DNA from: Acidobacteriota bacterium
GTDB taxonomy: Bacteria; Acidobacteriota; Blastocatellia; Pyrinomonadales; Pyrinomonadaceae
DNA: 64,000 bases
Reading direction: 5' to 3'
Assembly: GCA_016716435.1 (NCBI GenBank)
Contig: JADJWI010000008.1
Span: forward strand, 124,001 to 188,000
The notes beneath the pieces were generated by a model. It saw only the letters and a program-made list of their open reading frames with translations. It was not told the DNA's origin and ran no database searches. Position numbers and translations under genes: made by a program. Positions within the stretch are counted from its first letter, which is position 1; each line of letters starts with the position of its first letter. Positions 43,176 through 53,066 of the stretch are shown here, one piece after another.

Positions 43176-44483
43176 TTGCAGACGACCAAAGAGGAACCGA
43201 CAACTCCTTTTGCTGAGACCGTATATACGGGCGATGCACTTGTTTCCGCTTACCTGCCCGAACCGCGGCCGGTTGAGGATGCCGTTGTCGAGCTTTGGAT
43301 ATGGGTCCAAGGGCTTTTGAGCTTTCTTTCGAGCTACGACCGCGTGCTCGGCGATTCAGAGAAACCGGTTGCCGTCACACGCGACCGGCGGGGCGAATTT
43401 CACATCACAATGGAGGTCTTCGTCCGGCTCTCCGGGCTGCTCGCTGAGATCGCGAACACTGAGCAGAAAGACTTCTATGGCGTCAGGATCGAGCGAAAGG
43501 CCTTCGCAGAACTCTCGGCTTTCATTCAAGACCACTCTGTTCTCAACACCGCGCTCTTAAAAGGCGATAGCCTCAGCTACTATGAATGGCGAAGCTGGCG
43601 AAAGCTCCTGAGAGAAAAGCTAAACGGGCTCGCCGCGGTCGAATTGCTCGAAGACGCGGCGGCCGAAGCGGGCCTTCAAAAGCTCCCCGAACAACTGCGT
43701 TCGCTATCCGCAGACCCTGCCTTTTCGGTCGAGGACCGTTCGACCATCATTTGGGTTACGAGCCGTTTGGGCCGGATACTTCTGAGCCTCGGAGCCATCT
43801 CGCGGATGCTGAAGAAAGATGATCCGCTTAAGCCGACGATGGCGATCTTCTGCGGGATCCACGAACAGGTGCGGACGATGAATCGGCGGATCGGGGACAC
43901 GCTGACGCGGTGGAAAGATGAAGAAGCGGATCTTTACGGCATGCTTGACGGAGCGTCGTACATGGCCTCGCTTGAGCTAAAGAAGGCTTACAATCAAGAG
44001 CTCGCTGGCATCGTTACGCTCCGTTCTGCGCTTGTGGTTTACGCCCGGGTCGAAACGGCCTACGCCCTGCTCAACGATGGTTTTCAAGAGATCCTCACCG
44101 GCTTTGTCCGCCTCGTGCGGCCGGAGGTTGCGGTCGGCGATGTCTTTCCCGAATTTCAGCACAAGCTCGCCGAGTCGCTCATGCTCCGAAATCATCTGCA
44201 TCAGGTGGTGGCGGCCGTCCGCAGTGCTGAGGAGAAGCCGACGCCGGAGAATGTTGAGACCCTGCAGGCGATCCTTTCGGCCTTTTTGAAGGAGCCGATC
44301 GAGTATCTTTACTACAAGGACCGCGAGGCTTTTGAGCGTTTTTGTGAAGAAATTACCGCCTCGATCGATGGCAAAGAGCTCGTCCCGCTGCTGCATCGAT
44401 TCTCAGCTTATCTCGAAACCCTTTTCCGCCAGGTCAGTATGCGGGCCGTGCTTGCCGACCATCCGTTCGAAGCTTCGATCTGA
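43176..44483 (+). CDS. All-helical protein of unknown function (435 residues)
   Basis: Starts at TTG (43176) behind a strong AGGAGA at 5-nt spacing. There is no signal peptide or transmembrane helix; nearly all of the protein predicts as long amphipathic helices (note VRLSGLLAEIANTEQKDFYG and LEDAAAEAGLQKLPEQLR). No catalytic motif is visible and I do not recognise the family. It is convergent with the large permease gene, with a 2-nt gap. A scaffold or helical-bundle role is possible but unsupported. Confidence 0.68.
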   Translation: MQTTKEEPTTPFAETVYTGDALVSAYLPEPRPVEDAVVELWIWVQGLLSFLSSYDRVLGDSEKPVAVTRDRRGEFHITMEVFVRLSGLLAEIANTEQKDFYGVRIERKAFAELSAFIQDHSVLNTALLKGDSLSYYEWRSWRKLLREKLNGLAAVELLEDAAAEAGLQKLPEQLRSLSADPAFSVEDRSTIIWVTSRLGRILLSLGAISRMLKKDDPLKPTMAIFCGIHEQVRTMNRRIGDTLTRWKDEEADLYGMLDGASYMASLELKKAYNQELAGIVTLRSALVVYARVETAYALLNDGFQEILTGFVRLVRPEVAVGDVFPEFQHKLAESLMLRNHLHQVVAAVRSAEEKPTPENVETLQAILSAFLKEPIEYLYYKDREAFERFCEEITASIDGKELVPLLHRFSAYLETLFRQVSMRAVLADHPFEASI

Positions 44484-44485
44484 TC

Positions 44486-47011
44486 TTACTGAGAACGAAG
44501 GATCGAGAGCGGCTTCTTAAAGATCACGTCAAAGCTCGCGGCCGTCCCGACCAGCATCACGATCAGGGCCGTTATTGCAATGCCAACCAAGGTGCGAACC
44601 GCATCAAATTGCCACTCAATATCAAGCAGAAAATAGCTGACGGCAAACGAAAGAGCAACGGCGAAGACCGACCCGATTACGCCCGCAAGTAGGCCGAGCA
44701 GGCCGTATTCGAGCATCAGAATGGCTCCTAGCGAACGCCGCTCGGCACCGAGTGTTTTGAGGACGGCGTTCTCATAGATGCGGGCAGATTTCGTCAAGGC
44801 GACCGACCCGATGAGGATCAGAATCCCGCTCAGGATCACGAACCCGCCGACGAAGGAGATGGCGAGGACGAAGTTCTCGACCAGGTCTGTGACGGTGGCA
44901 ACGATGTCCGCGACGTCGAAGACCTGAACGTTCGGATAGGCGGTGACCACATCACGCTGAAGCCGCTGCCGGTCGGTCGTTCCCATCCGGCTCAGGATAG
45001 TGGCGGCGTAGCTTTGCGGAGCGTCCTCGAGCGCTCCGGGCTTGAATACGAAGACGAATGCCGTTCGAGTATTTCGCAGGTCCAGCTGGCGAATGTTCGC
45101 AACGCGAACCGTTACAAGCCGGCCGGAGATGTCGAAGGTCATTGAGTCGCCCGGAACGACCTTGAGCGTGTTCGCCATGCGGTCCTGGACGGATACTTCG
45201 GGCACATCGGCTGCCTCGGTCCGCCACCATTCGCCGGCGACAACCTTTTCATTGAGATCAAGGTTCGGCCGATAGGTGACGGCAAATTCCCGGCCGATCT
45301 GGCCCTGCATCTGGCGGGTCTCGGTCTGGCTGTAATCGATCGGCTTTCCGTTGACGTATGCGATACGTGCACGAACGGTCGGAGTGGTTTCGGGCTGCTC
45401 GCCGACGCGCTTTTTTATCATCTCGACAAGGCCGTCGATCTGGCTCTGTTGAATGTCGATGAAAAAGAGCGTCGGGAGTTGTTGGTTGCGGCTGAAATCA
45501 AATTCGCGGATGAGATTGCTCTGGAGCGACTGGACCGTGAAAACGACAAAGGCGCCGAGGCCGACGGCAAGCAAAATGATGCGCGTCTGGTTGCCGGGGC
45601 GGTGGAGCGAATTGATCGCCTGCCGAAGCGAGAACGACCGCGAGGGCCGAAGCGCCCGGACGAGCTTGGTGAGCAAAATGGCCGCAAGATAAAGAACGGC
45701 GGACGTTGCTGCAAGGCCGCCGAGAAAGAATGCACCGACCTGGAACGAACCGGCCTGCCAGACCGCGAGCCCGAGCAGCGACGCAAGGATCAGCGCCCCG
45801 ATCGCCCATTTGGCCAGATCGAGACGGCGGATATTCGAGTTATTCTCGTCGCGGAGCAGAAGCCTTGGCTTGATGTTTCGGATCTGCATCAGCGGGAGTC
45901 CTGAAAAGAGCAGCGAGACAAGTACGCCGAGGACGGCTCCTTGGAGCGCGGTCGAGGCCGTCACGGCGTAGCTCATATTCTCAGGGAGTTGCTCGGACAA
46001 TCCTGAGCGAACGCCTTGCATTCCGAGCTGAGCGAGAAGAATGCCGAAGAGGCTGCCGATGAGCCCGAGAGTTAGGATCTGCAAAAGATAGACGGAGAGT
46101 ATCTTGCCGCCGCTTGCTCCGAGACACTTGAGCACGGCGACCGTTTTGCGCTTTTGCTCGACGAACGCCCGCGAGACGTTCCAAACGCCGACACCGCCGA
46201 GGACAAGTATCAGCAAGCCGGTCAGGGCAAGATAATTCTCCGTGCGGGCGAACTGCTCGCCGAGCCGCTCCTGTGTTTCGCGGTAAGACTGGACGGTAAT
46301 GGTGCTCCCGCGAAGTTCCTCGCGGAGGCGGCGAACGAGTTCGGTCGGGTTCTCGGTCGTCCGGTAAAGAATGCTTCGCCGGACGCGGCTTGAGTTTTGC
46401 GTTATGCCGGCATCGTCAAAAGCTCTTTTTTCAACGAAGACCCTAGCCCCGAGCCGAAAGCCGCTTGACCCGCCGGGTTCTTTGTCAAAGCTGCCGCGGA
46501 TCTCGAACTCGCCTTCAGCGATCTTAAGTTTGTCGCCGATCTTGACCCCGAGTTCTTCAAGTAGAATACGAGCGACGACCGCGCCGTTATTCTCCAGCAG
46601 ACGGTGCTCGAAGGCTCCGCCGCCATCCAAAATGAACTCGCCGACGAGAGGAAACGGAGGCTCGACGCCCTTTAGTTCGACCAGGCGGACGCGTTCATTG
46701 GCGGCGTCGGCGGGCCGGGCCATCGAGGAGGTCGTTATCGTTTCGTTGCGGCCATCGGCGATCCGCGAGCCATCGACGACGGCCTGTATTTTCTCGAGGT
46801 CGGTCGGAGAGAAATCGTTGTTGGAGCCGATCACGAGGTCGGCTGTAAGAAGAGCTCGTGCATCGGTCCCGACCGCCGCGGTCAGGTTCTGTATCAGCGA
46901 CCGCAGTGCGACCACCGAACCGACACCGAGGGCAATACAAAGAAAAAAGAAAACGAGCCGCCGCCAGGACGAACGGATCTCGCGGGCGGTGAGGTTAAGA
47001 ATGAATTTCAT
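44486..47011 (-). CDS. ABC transporter permease YbbP-like (FtsX domains)
   Basis: An 841-residue inner-membrane protein with about 10 helices: an N-terminal anchor, a large periplasmic part, then two FtsX-type four-helix regions (starting near LILVLGGVGVWNVSRAFVEQ and LVENFVLAISFVGGFVILSG). This is the E. coli YbbP shape, a permease of the mechanotransmission type that moves no small solute itself but works on envelope lipids or proteins. It overlaps the ATPase by 4 nt. Confidence 0.92.
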   Translation of the reverse strand: MKFILNLTAREIRSSWRRLVFFFLCIALGVGSVVALRSLIQNLTAAVGTDARALLTADLVIGSNNDFSPTDLEKIQAVVDGSRIADGRNETITTSSMARPADAANERVRLVELKGVEPPFPLVGEFILDGGGAFEHRLLENNGAVVARILLEELGVKIGDKLKIAEGEFEIRGSFDKEPGGSSGFRLGARVFVEKRAFDDAGITQNSSRVRRSILYRTTENPTELVRRLREELRGSTITVQSYRETQERLGEQFARTENYLALTGLLILVLGGVGVWNVSRAFVEQKRKTVAVLKCLGASGGKILSVYLLQILTLGLIGSLFGILLAQLGMQGVRSGLSEQLPENMSYAVTASTALQGAVLGVLVSLLFSGLPLMQIRNIKPRLLLRDENNSNIRRLDLAKWAIGALILASLLGLAVWQAGSFQVGAFFLGGLAATSAVLYLAAILLTKLVRALRPSRSFSLRQAINSLHRPGNQTRIILLAVGLGAFVVFTVQSLQSNLIREFDFSRNQQLPTLFFIDIQQSQIDGLVEMIKKRVGEQPETTPTVRARIAYVNGKPIDYSQTETRQMQGQIGREFAVTYRPNLDLNEKVVAGEWWRTEAADVPEVSVQDRMANTLKVVPGDSMTFDISGRLVTVRVANIRQLDLRNTRTAFVFVFKPGALEDAPQSYAATILSRMGTTDRQRLQRDVVTAYPNVQVFDVADIVATVTDLVENFVLAISFVGGFVILSGILILIGSVALTKSARIYENAVLKTLGAERRSLGAILMLEYGLLGLLAGVIGSVFAVALSFAVSYFLLDIEWQFDAVRTLVGIAITALIVMLVGTAASFDVIFKKPLSILRSQ

Positions 47012-47682
47012 TGTCCGCTCTGGTCCGCGACTACTTCGCCGTCTTTCAGGATGACTTGCCGTTCAGCCCTTGATGCGAGTTCCTGGTCATGGGTAACGAG
47101 AACCAAAGTCACGCGGCTCCCCTGATGGAGGGCTGTCATGAGCTCGAAAATATGCTGGCCGTTCTTTGAATCGAGGTTTCCGGTCGGCTCGTCGGCGAGC
47201 AGTATTTTTGGGCGATTTGCGAAGGCACGGGCGATGGCGACCCGCTGCTGTTCGCCGCCGGAGAGTTCGGTCGGGTAGTGGTGCCCGCGGTTCGCGAGCC
47301 CGACCTCATCGAGCAATTCCTTTGCCCGGTCGTGGGCGTCGCGGGCTCCGGCGATCTCCATCGGGATAAGCACGTTCTCGTAAGCAGTTAGACTCGGGAT
47401 CAGGTGAAAAGACTGAAAGATAAAACCGATCTTATTGCTACGTAAAGATGCGAGCCCATCTTCGCTCATCGTTGTGATCTCGTCCCCGTCGATCGAGATC
47501 GAGCCCGAGGACGGGGAATCAAGGCCTGCCAGCAGTCCGAGCAAGGTCGATTTTCCGCTGCCGGAAGCCCCGGTAAGGGCGACGAACTGGCCATCCGGGA
47601 TGTCGAGCGAGACGTCAGAAAGAATTGTCAGGTCTTCTGTTCCCGAGCGAACTGTCTTAGTTAGGTTCGAAATGCTTATCAT
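47008..47682 (-). CDS. ABC transporter ATP-binding protein YbbA-like
   Basis: A 224-residue ATPase of the LolD/MacB type. Walker A is GASGSGKSTLLGLLAG, the signature LSGGEQQRVAIARAF, and Walker B ILLADEPTGNLDSKNG. It drives the permease whose gene overlaps it by 4 nt. The divergent partner on the other side is a TesA-like lipase, the same neighbourhood as in E. coli tesA-ybbA-ybbP. Confidence 0.93.
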   Translation of the reverse strand: MISISNLTKTVRSGTEDLTILSDVSLDIPDGQFVALTGASGSGKSTLLGLLAGLDSPSSGSISIDGDEITTMSEDGLASLRSNKIGFIFQSFHLIPSLTAYENVLIPMEIAGARDAHDRAKELLDEVGLANRGHHYPTELSGGEQQRVAIARAFANRPKILLADEPTGNLDSKNGQHIFELMTALHQGSRVTLVLVTHDQELASRAERQVILKDGEVVADQSGQ

Positions 47683-47805
47683 AAAGAGGAATCGCGGAAA
47701 GTAGGTTGCTCCGTGCGTCGGGGCAATTTGCTAAAATCTTGTCCAAAGGTTTTGATTATAAATGAATCTAATATCGGTTGCAGACCGTAAAACTCTATTT
47801 GTCGT

Positions 47806-48501
47806 ATGCATTTATACTTTCGCAAGGCGTTCATTTTAGGTTTCATCGCGGCGGCGCTTGCCGCGACGGCCTGCTCGCGGCCCGCATCGTTTGGTAACGG
47901 TGAATACGAGCTCGACCGGCCTTTAGTTCTCCCTGAGACGGCTACGGCGAGAAAGAAGATCATCGCCCTCGGCGACAGCCTTACGGCCGGATTCGGCCTG
48001 GCAGAGAATGAGTCGTACCCATATCTGCTCCAGCAGAAGCTCAGGGCCGAGGGGTACGACTACGAGGTTATAAACGCCGGAGTTTCGGGCGACACGAGCC
48101 TCGGCGGAATTGAGCGTGCCGATTGGGTGCTCAGCCAGCCGAACTCGGAGATCCTGATACTCGAACTCGGGGCGAATGACCTGCTCAGGGGAATGCCGGT
48201 CGATCGGCTGAAAAGCAACCTCGCGGGGATAATCGAGAAGGCGAAAGCAAAGAATATGAAGATACTTCTTTGCGGTATGCTTGCTCCGCCCTCGATGGGT
48301 TCGGATTACGAAACGAACTACCGGAATGCGTTTCCGGACCTCGCGGATGAATACAATGTCGCGTTCCTGCCGTTCCTGCTTGAAGGCGTCGCGATGAAGA
48401 AAGAATTGAACCAGGCCGACGGAATTCACCCGAATGCAGAGGGAACGCTGCTGATGATGGAGAATATATACGCGGAGCTCAAGCCGCTTTTGACCAAATA
48501 A
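47806..48501 (+). CDS. tesA: TesA-like lysophospholipase/thioesterase (SGNH hydrolase)
   Basis: A 231-residue exported GDSL-type esterase with an N-terminal hydrophobic segment and a Cys (AAALAATACS) that may be a lipobox. The catalytic blocks are IIALGDSLTAGFGLAENESYP (here shortened to GDSLTAGFGL, Ser), NAGVSGDTSLGG (Gly), ELGANDLLRG (Asn) and DGIHPNAEG (Asp-His). It likely releases fatty acids from lysophospholipids or acyl-thioesters outside the inner membrane. Divergent from ybbA. Confidence 0.92.
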   Translation: MHLYFRKAFILGFIAAALAATACSRPASFGNGEYELDRPLVLPETATARKKIIALGDSLTAGFGLAENESYPYLLQQKLRAEGYDYEVINAGVSGDTSLGGIERADWVLSQPNSEILILELGANDLLRGMPVDRLKSNLAGIIEKAKAKNMKILLCGMLAPPSMGSDYETNYRNAFPDLADEYNVAFLPFLLEGVAMKKELNQADGIHPNAEGTLLMMENIYAELKPLLTK

Positions 48502-48527
48502 CTATTTAACGAGCATTGGGTTAACCT

Positions 48528-49235
48528 ATGAAATTATTTTTATCGCTTTCGTTCTTAATTTTCGCTGCCGCAACTGTCGCGGCACAACCTACGATCGGCA
48601 ATTCGCTCGGTTCCGCAATAGCCGGTTCGGGCCTTGCGACCGCCTCGGAACCAGAAGTTCCTGCAAAGACGGCAATAGAGATTCCGGCTGAGATTCCCGT
48701 TGACCGGGAAAAGACGGCGATGCTGCCGCAGACAGCGAGCGGCTACACCCGCCCGGACGCGAAAAAGCGTTTCCGGCGATATTTGAATTTGACCATCGGT
48801 CCGTATGCTTTGCTTGGAACCGGGATCGGTGCGGGGTTTGCGACCGCAACGAACGAGCCGGAAGAATGGGGCAAATCGTGGGAGGGCTATGGCCGTCGGT
48901 TTGCGTCAAACGTCGGCAGAAATGCGATTCGCACAACGATAATTTACGGTCTTGACGAGGCCTTTAAGGTTGACAGCTACTTTTACCGAAGCGAGAAGCG
49001 CGACGTCGGTTCCCGTATATCAAATTCGTTCATTTCCGTTGTCACCGCCCGTAAGCCGAATGGAAAGCGGACGATCGGAGCACCGCGGCTGATCGGTGTT
49101 TACACCGCTGATGTCATCGCCTCGGAAACATGGTTTCCTGAGCGCTACAGTTGGAAGGACGGCATGCGAAACGGCACGGTCGCACTTGGGTTCAATGTTG
49201 CACTTAATCTCTTCCGCGAGTTTATTCTGAAGTAG
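48528..49235 (+). CDS. Exported protein of unknown function
   Basis: A 235-residue protein with a signal peptide (LFLSLSFLIFAAATVAAQ), a Pro/Glu-rich stretch (~40-80), then a conserved-looking part with FRRYLNLTIGPYALLGTGIG, SNVGRNAIRTTIIYGLDEAF and TADVIASETWFPERYSWKDG. Two short hydrophobic segments are visible. The pattern suggests an outer-envelope or membrane-associated protein common in this lineage, but I do not know its function. Follows tesA after 26 nt. Confidence 0.72.
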   Translation: MKLFLSLSFLIFAAATVAAQPTIGNSLGSAIAGSGLATASEPEVPAKTAIEIPAEIPVDREKTAMLPQTASGYTRPDAKKRFRRYLNLTIGPYALLGTGIGAGFATATNEPEEWGKSWEGYGRRFASNVGRNAIRTTIIYGLDEAFKVDSYFYRSEKRDVGSRISNSFISVVTARKPNGKRTIGAPRLIGVYTADVIASETWFPERYSWKDGMRNGTVALGFNVALNLFREFILK

Positions 49236-49277
49236 TAACCTGCGTGTACATTTTCGTTGCCCTTTTTCCGATCGCTG

Positions 49278-50540
49278 ATGTCTGTTTCCGCGAGCTTTAA
49301 TTTGTTGCGCGAGTCGTTCGCTTTGGCGTGGGACTCGGTGCGTGCAAATCGGACGCGGTCGGTGCTGACGATCTTTGGGGTTACCGTGGGCGTAGCTGTC
49401 GTGGTAATAGTCGCTGCGCTTCTGCAGGGAGCGCAGGCTTTTATTGTCGATTCTGTAGCGGCTTTCGCTCCCGACGTTCTGCGGATCGAAAAAGCATCTT
49501 TTCAAGACTTCGGGTCCGACGGCCAGGCATTCGCTGAGGCGCGGGCAAAACGTCCCGATCTACTTACTGAGGACCTCGAATACCTTGCCGAAAGGCTGGG
49601 CGGCGAGATCGAATTGGGTGCCCAGGGGGATGCCTCTCTCCCGGTTCGCCGACTTGGCAAGACGCTCGTCGGCGTTTCTGTTCAGGGCGTTACGCCAAAC
49701 ATCACAGACCTCACAAATCTTAAGATCGCATACGGAAGAGGGTTGACCGCGACCGATGACGAATTCAGGCGCAATGTATGCGTTATTGGCCAGGACCTGG
49801 TTGACGAGCTTTTCCCGACGACCGGTGCTCTCGGCAACGAAATACGTATCGGACAGGACCGCTACACGGTTGTCGGGGTAGCTGAGTCCCGCGGTTCGTT
49901 GTTCGGGTCTTCGCAGGATGGTTTCGTTCAGATACCGCTTGGGACCTTCACGCGGGTCTTTGGTTCGCGTTCGCGGTCACTGGCGATCCTCGCCAAGGCA
50001 AAAGATACGGAGAAAATGTCGCTCGGCGACGTCGAGGAACAGGTGCGCGTTGCGATGCGCATCCGGCGTAAGACCATCGGCACGGACAAAGAGGATGAAT
50101 TCAGCGTCGTTACGGCAAAGAGCATCCAGGCGTTTTCGGCTTCGTTGACGGGTCTCGTTGGAGCGATCGTCTTTCCCCTAACGGCGATAGCCCTTTTTGT
50201 CGGCGGAATCGTCGTCATGAACATGATGCTGGCCTCCGTGACCGAGCGTACGCGCGAGATCGGCGTTCGAATGGCGGTCGGGGCGAGGCGAAGGGATATC
50301 CTGATTCAATTTCTGATCGAAACGACGACCCTAACGGTCATCGGCGGACTTTGGGGCATTTTGGCGGCGGCCGGGATCATTTGGCTTTTGGCGTGGGCAA
50401 CTCAGCTGCCGCTGACGCTTCCGGTCTGGGCGGTCGCCGCGGCGATCGCGGTGTCGTGTACGGTCGGCATTATTTTTGGCGTGGTTCCGGCAAGACAGGC
50501 GGCCGCCCTTGACCCGATCGAGGCACTTCGCTCGGAGTGA
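49278..50540 (+). CDS. MacB-type ABC transporter permease, first copy
   Basis: A 420-residue membrane protein: one helix at the N-terminus (NRTRSVLTIFGVTVGVAVVV), a periplasmic MacB_PCD domain, and a C-terminal FtsX region of three helices (VGAIVFPLTAIALFVGGIVV, then TERTREIGVRMAVGARRRDI and an ending GVVPARQAAALDPIEALRSE). The ATG at 49278 is preferred to a TTG seven codons upstream. No ATPase gene is next to it, so it may use one coded elsewhere. Confidence 0.9.
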   Translation: MSVSASFNLLRESFALAWDSVRANRTRSVLTIFGVTVGVAVVVIVAALLQGAQAFIVDSVAAFAPDVLRIEKASFQDFGSDGQAFAEARAKRPDLLTEDLEYLAERLGGEIELGAQGDASLPVRRLGKTLVGVSVQGVTPNITDLTNLKIAYGRGLTATDDEFRRNVCVIGQDLVDELFPTTGALGNEIRIGQDRYTVVGVAESRGSLFGSSQDGFVQIPLGTFTRVFGSRSRSLAILAKAKDTEKMSLGDVEEQVRVAMRIRRKTIGTDKEDEFSVVTAKSIQAFSASLTGLVGAIVFPLTAIALFVGGIVVMNMMLASVTERTREIGVRMAVGARRRDILIQFLIETTTLTVIGGLWGILAAAGIIWLLAWATQLPLTLPVWAVAAAIAVSCTVGIIFGVVPARQAAALDPIEALRSE

Positions 50541-50570
50541 TGATCCGAGCAAACGGACAGGACAATTAAG

Positions 50571-51833
50571 GTGAACTGGCAGCGCATAACCGATACCTGG
50601 CAAACCGTGATCGATTCGATCCGGAGCAACAAGCTGCGTTCCGGCCTTACGCTAACCGGCGTTATCGTCGGAACGGCGGTCGTGGCTCTCGTCGGCGCAG
50701 TGCTTACAGGGTTGTCACAGCGCGTTCAGGAAGCCTCGGAGAAAAGCGCGCCGAATGTGATCTATTTCACCAAACAGGCGCGGATCGGCCCTTCGCTTCA
50801 ACAGCCCACGGCGGAAGAACGTCAGCGAAAGGACTTCACACTTGCGGATGCGATCGCCGTTTCGCAGCTCAGTTCGCCGCAGGCGGTGTCTCCGCAAAAG
50901 GTCCGCGGAAGCTACGGGCCGTCTGCGGATATCCCGAAGGTCACAGCCCGTTCGCGCGAGGGCATCAATCCGCTGATCCTCGGCGTTTGGGAAAACTATC
51001 CCTCAGTGATCAACGTTCCCATCGAGAAGGGCCGCTTTTTCACCGAGACCGAGCGGCGTGCGAGGGCATCGGTCGCGGTCATCGGCTTTGGGATCGCAAA
51101 GCAGATATTCGAGGACCTCGAACCGGTCGGGGAGGATATTAAGATCGACGGAAAACTGTTTCGTGTTATCGGCGTTCTCGGGCAATCGACGGGTGAAGGC
51201 GTTATCGGCAGCGACGAACTCGACGAGCGGACAATATACATTCCGTTCGAGACCTCGGAAAAATTCTATCCGGAGATCGAGGAGACACTGATCGCGGTTC
51301 GGGCGCCGAATGGAAGGGTAGACGAGGTCACGGACGAGGTCACATTTCTTCTGCGGCAGCGGCGCGGATTGAAGTCGTCAGACCCGAACAACTTTGGCGT
51401 GAATCGCTCTGAGCAGGTTTTTGAGCTCGTTGATGATGTTATCAACGGGCTCGGCGTGGTCGTTGTGCCGATCGCTCTTGCAAGCCTTTTCGTCGGCGGT
51501 GTCGGCGTTATGAACATAATGCTGGTTTCCGTTAAGGAGCGGACAGCGGAGATCGGGATACGGCGCGCCCTTGGGGCGACACGAGGCGAGATACTGTCGC
51601 AGTTTTTGATCGAGGCGATGACGTTGACCGGGTTGGGCGGTATCATCGGGATCGCGGTGGGTCTCTTTCTTGCGTTCGCTGTTCGGACAATCATTAGTTT
51701 TCCGGCCGCGGTGCCTTTTTGGGCGATCGCCGGCGGTTTTGGGGCTTCAGTGATGGTAGGATTGGCAGCAGGATTTTATCCGGCGCTGAAGGCCTCGCGA
51801 TTGGACCCGGCCGAAGCGATGCGTCGAACATAG
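50571..51833 (+). CDS. MacB-type ABC transporter permease, second copy
   Basis: A 420-residue permease starting at GTG (50571) with the same layout as the preceding gene: DSIRSNKLRSGLTLTGVIVG, a periplasmic part and an FtsX end (LFVGGVGVMNIMLVSVKERT and IGIRRALGATRGEILSQFLI). The pair likely forms a heterodimeric exporter for lipids, peptides or drugs. It is 11 nt from threonine synthase but not obviously related to it. Confidence 0.9.
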   Translation: MNWQRITDTWQTVIDSIRSNKLRSGLTLTGVIVGTAVVALVGAVLTGLSQRVQEASEKSAPNVIYFTKQARIGPSLQQPTAEERQRKDFTLADAIAVSQLSSPQAVSPQKVRGSYGPSADIPKVTARSREGINPLILGVWENYPSVINVPIEKGRFFTETERRARASVAVIGFGIAKQIFEDLEPVGEDIKIDGKLFRVIGVLGQSTGEGVIGSDELDERTIYIPFETSEKFYPEIEETLIAVRAPNGRVDEVTDEVTFLLRQRRGLKSSDPNNFGVNRSEQVFELVDDVINGLGVVVVPIALASLFVGGVGVMNIMLVSVKERTAEIGIRRALGATRGEILSQFLIEAMTLTGLGGIIGIAVGLFLAFAVRTIISFPAAVPFWAIAGGFGASVMVGLAAGFYPALKASRLDPAEAMRRT

Positions 51834-51844
51834 AATTAACCCTT

Positions 51845-53014
51845 ATGAACGTCACTCACCTTGAATGTGCCCTCTGCGGGCTTCGCCATGAGGCACGGAA
51901 ACTCCAGAACCTTTGCACCGAGTGCGGCAAGCCGCTTCTTGTCCGCTATGACCTGAGGGCTGCCGGCCAAACGCTTTATCCGCAAACGCTGAAAGAACGC
52001 GAGGCTTCGCTCTGGCGATATCGCGAGGTCCTGCCGGTCGATAGCTGGGAGAATATCGTCTCTTTCGGCGAGGGCTGGACGCCGCTTTTGAACGCTTCGA
52101 CGGTCGCGGAAAAGCTCGCGAAACCACTCACCCTCTACATTAAAGACGAAGGCCAGAATCCGACGCAAAGCTTTAAGGCACGCGGAATGACGGCTGCTAT
52201 TTCAATGGCAAAGGAGCTCGGCGTTCGCAAGGTCGCGGTTCCTTCGGCAGGGAATGCGGCGGGTGCGATGGCTGCATATGCGGCACGGGCCGGAATGGAG
52301 GCTTTCATTTTTATGCCCGCCGATACGCCGCGGGCGAACGTCATCGAATGCGAGCAAACGGGAGCGAATGTAACTCTGGTTGACGGTCTGATAACCGATT
52401 GCGGCAAGATCGTGGCCGAGCGGAAGGACGCCGAGGGCTGGTTCGATGTTTCGACGCTGAAAGAGCCGTATCGCGTTGAGGGCAAAAAGACGATGGGCTA
52501 TGAGCTTGCCGAACAGCTCAACTGGGAACTTCCCGACGTGATCCTTTATCCGACCGGCGGCGGTACGGGGCTGATCGGAATGTGGACGGCGTTTGACGAA
52601 ATGGAGCAGATGGGCTGGATCAGCTCGAAGCGGCCGAAGATGGTCTCGGTCCAATCGGCGACATGCGCTCCGATCGTCCGGGCCTTTCATGCCGGCGAAC
52701 GCTTTGCGGCGGAGTTTGAAAATGCAGCGACCGTCGCGTCGGGGCTTCGAGTTCCGAAGGCGATCGGCGATTTTCTCATTCTTGACGCGATCCGAACTTC
52801 AAACGGAACTGCCGTTGCTGTCACCGATGAAGAACTCGTGGCTGCCGTGAAGGAGATCGGAGCACTCACAGGAATTTTCACCGCTCCGGAGGGGGCGGCC
52901 TGCTTGCCCGCTCTCAGAAAACTCATCGAAAACGGCTTCATCGAAGGCGGAGAGACGGTCGTTTTGTTCAATACCGGAGCGGGTGTGAAGTATCTGGAGT
53001 GTTTCGAGGAGTAA
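51845..53014 (+). CDS. thrC: Threonine synthase
   Basis: A 389-residue PLP enzyme that makes threonine from O-phosphohomoserine. The N-terminal zinc ribbon (CALCGL and CTECGKP) is of the type found in longer bacterial and archaeal threonine synthases, followed by TQSFKARGMTAAISMAKE with the Schiff-base Lys, PSAGNAAGAMAAYAARAG and TGGGTGLIGMWTAF. The ATG at 51845 replaces a longer frame that overlaps the permease gene. Confidence 0.93.
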   Translation: MNVTHLECALCGLRHEARKLQNLCTECGKPLLVRYDLRAAGQTLYPQTLKEREASLWRYREVLPVDSWENIVSFGEGWTPLLNASTVAEKLAKPLTLYIKDEGQNPTQSFKARGMTAAISMAKELGVRKVAVPSAGNAAGAMAAYAARAGMEAFIFMPADTPRANVIECEQTGANVTLVDGLITDCGKIVAERKDAEGWFDVSTLKEPYRVEGKKTMGYELAEQLNWELPDVILYPTGGGTGLIGMWTAFDEMEQMGWISSKRPKMVSVQSATCAPIVRAFHAGERFAAEFENAATVASGLRVPKAIGDFLILDAIRTSNGTAVAVTDEELVAAVKEIGALTGIFTAPEGAACLPALRKLIENGFIEGGETVVLFNTGAGVKYLECFEE

Positions 53015-53066
53015 GGGCGTTTCGAGAGGCCGATCGAAGGTCAGAGGTCTGTGACTGCATCTGTGA

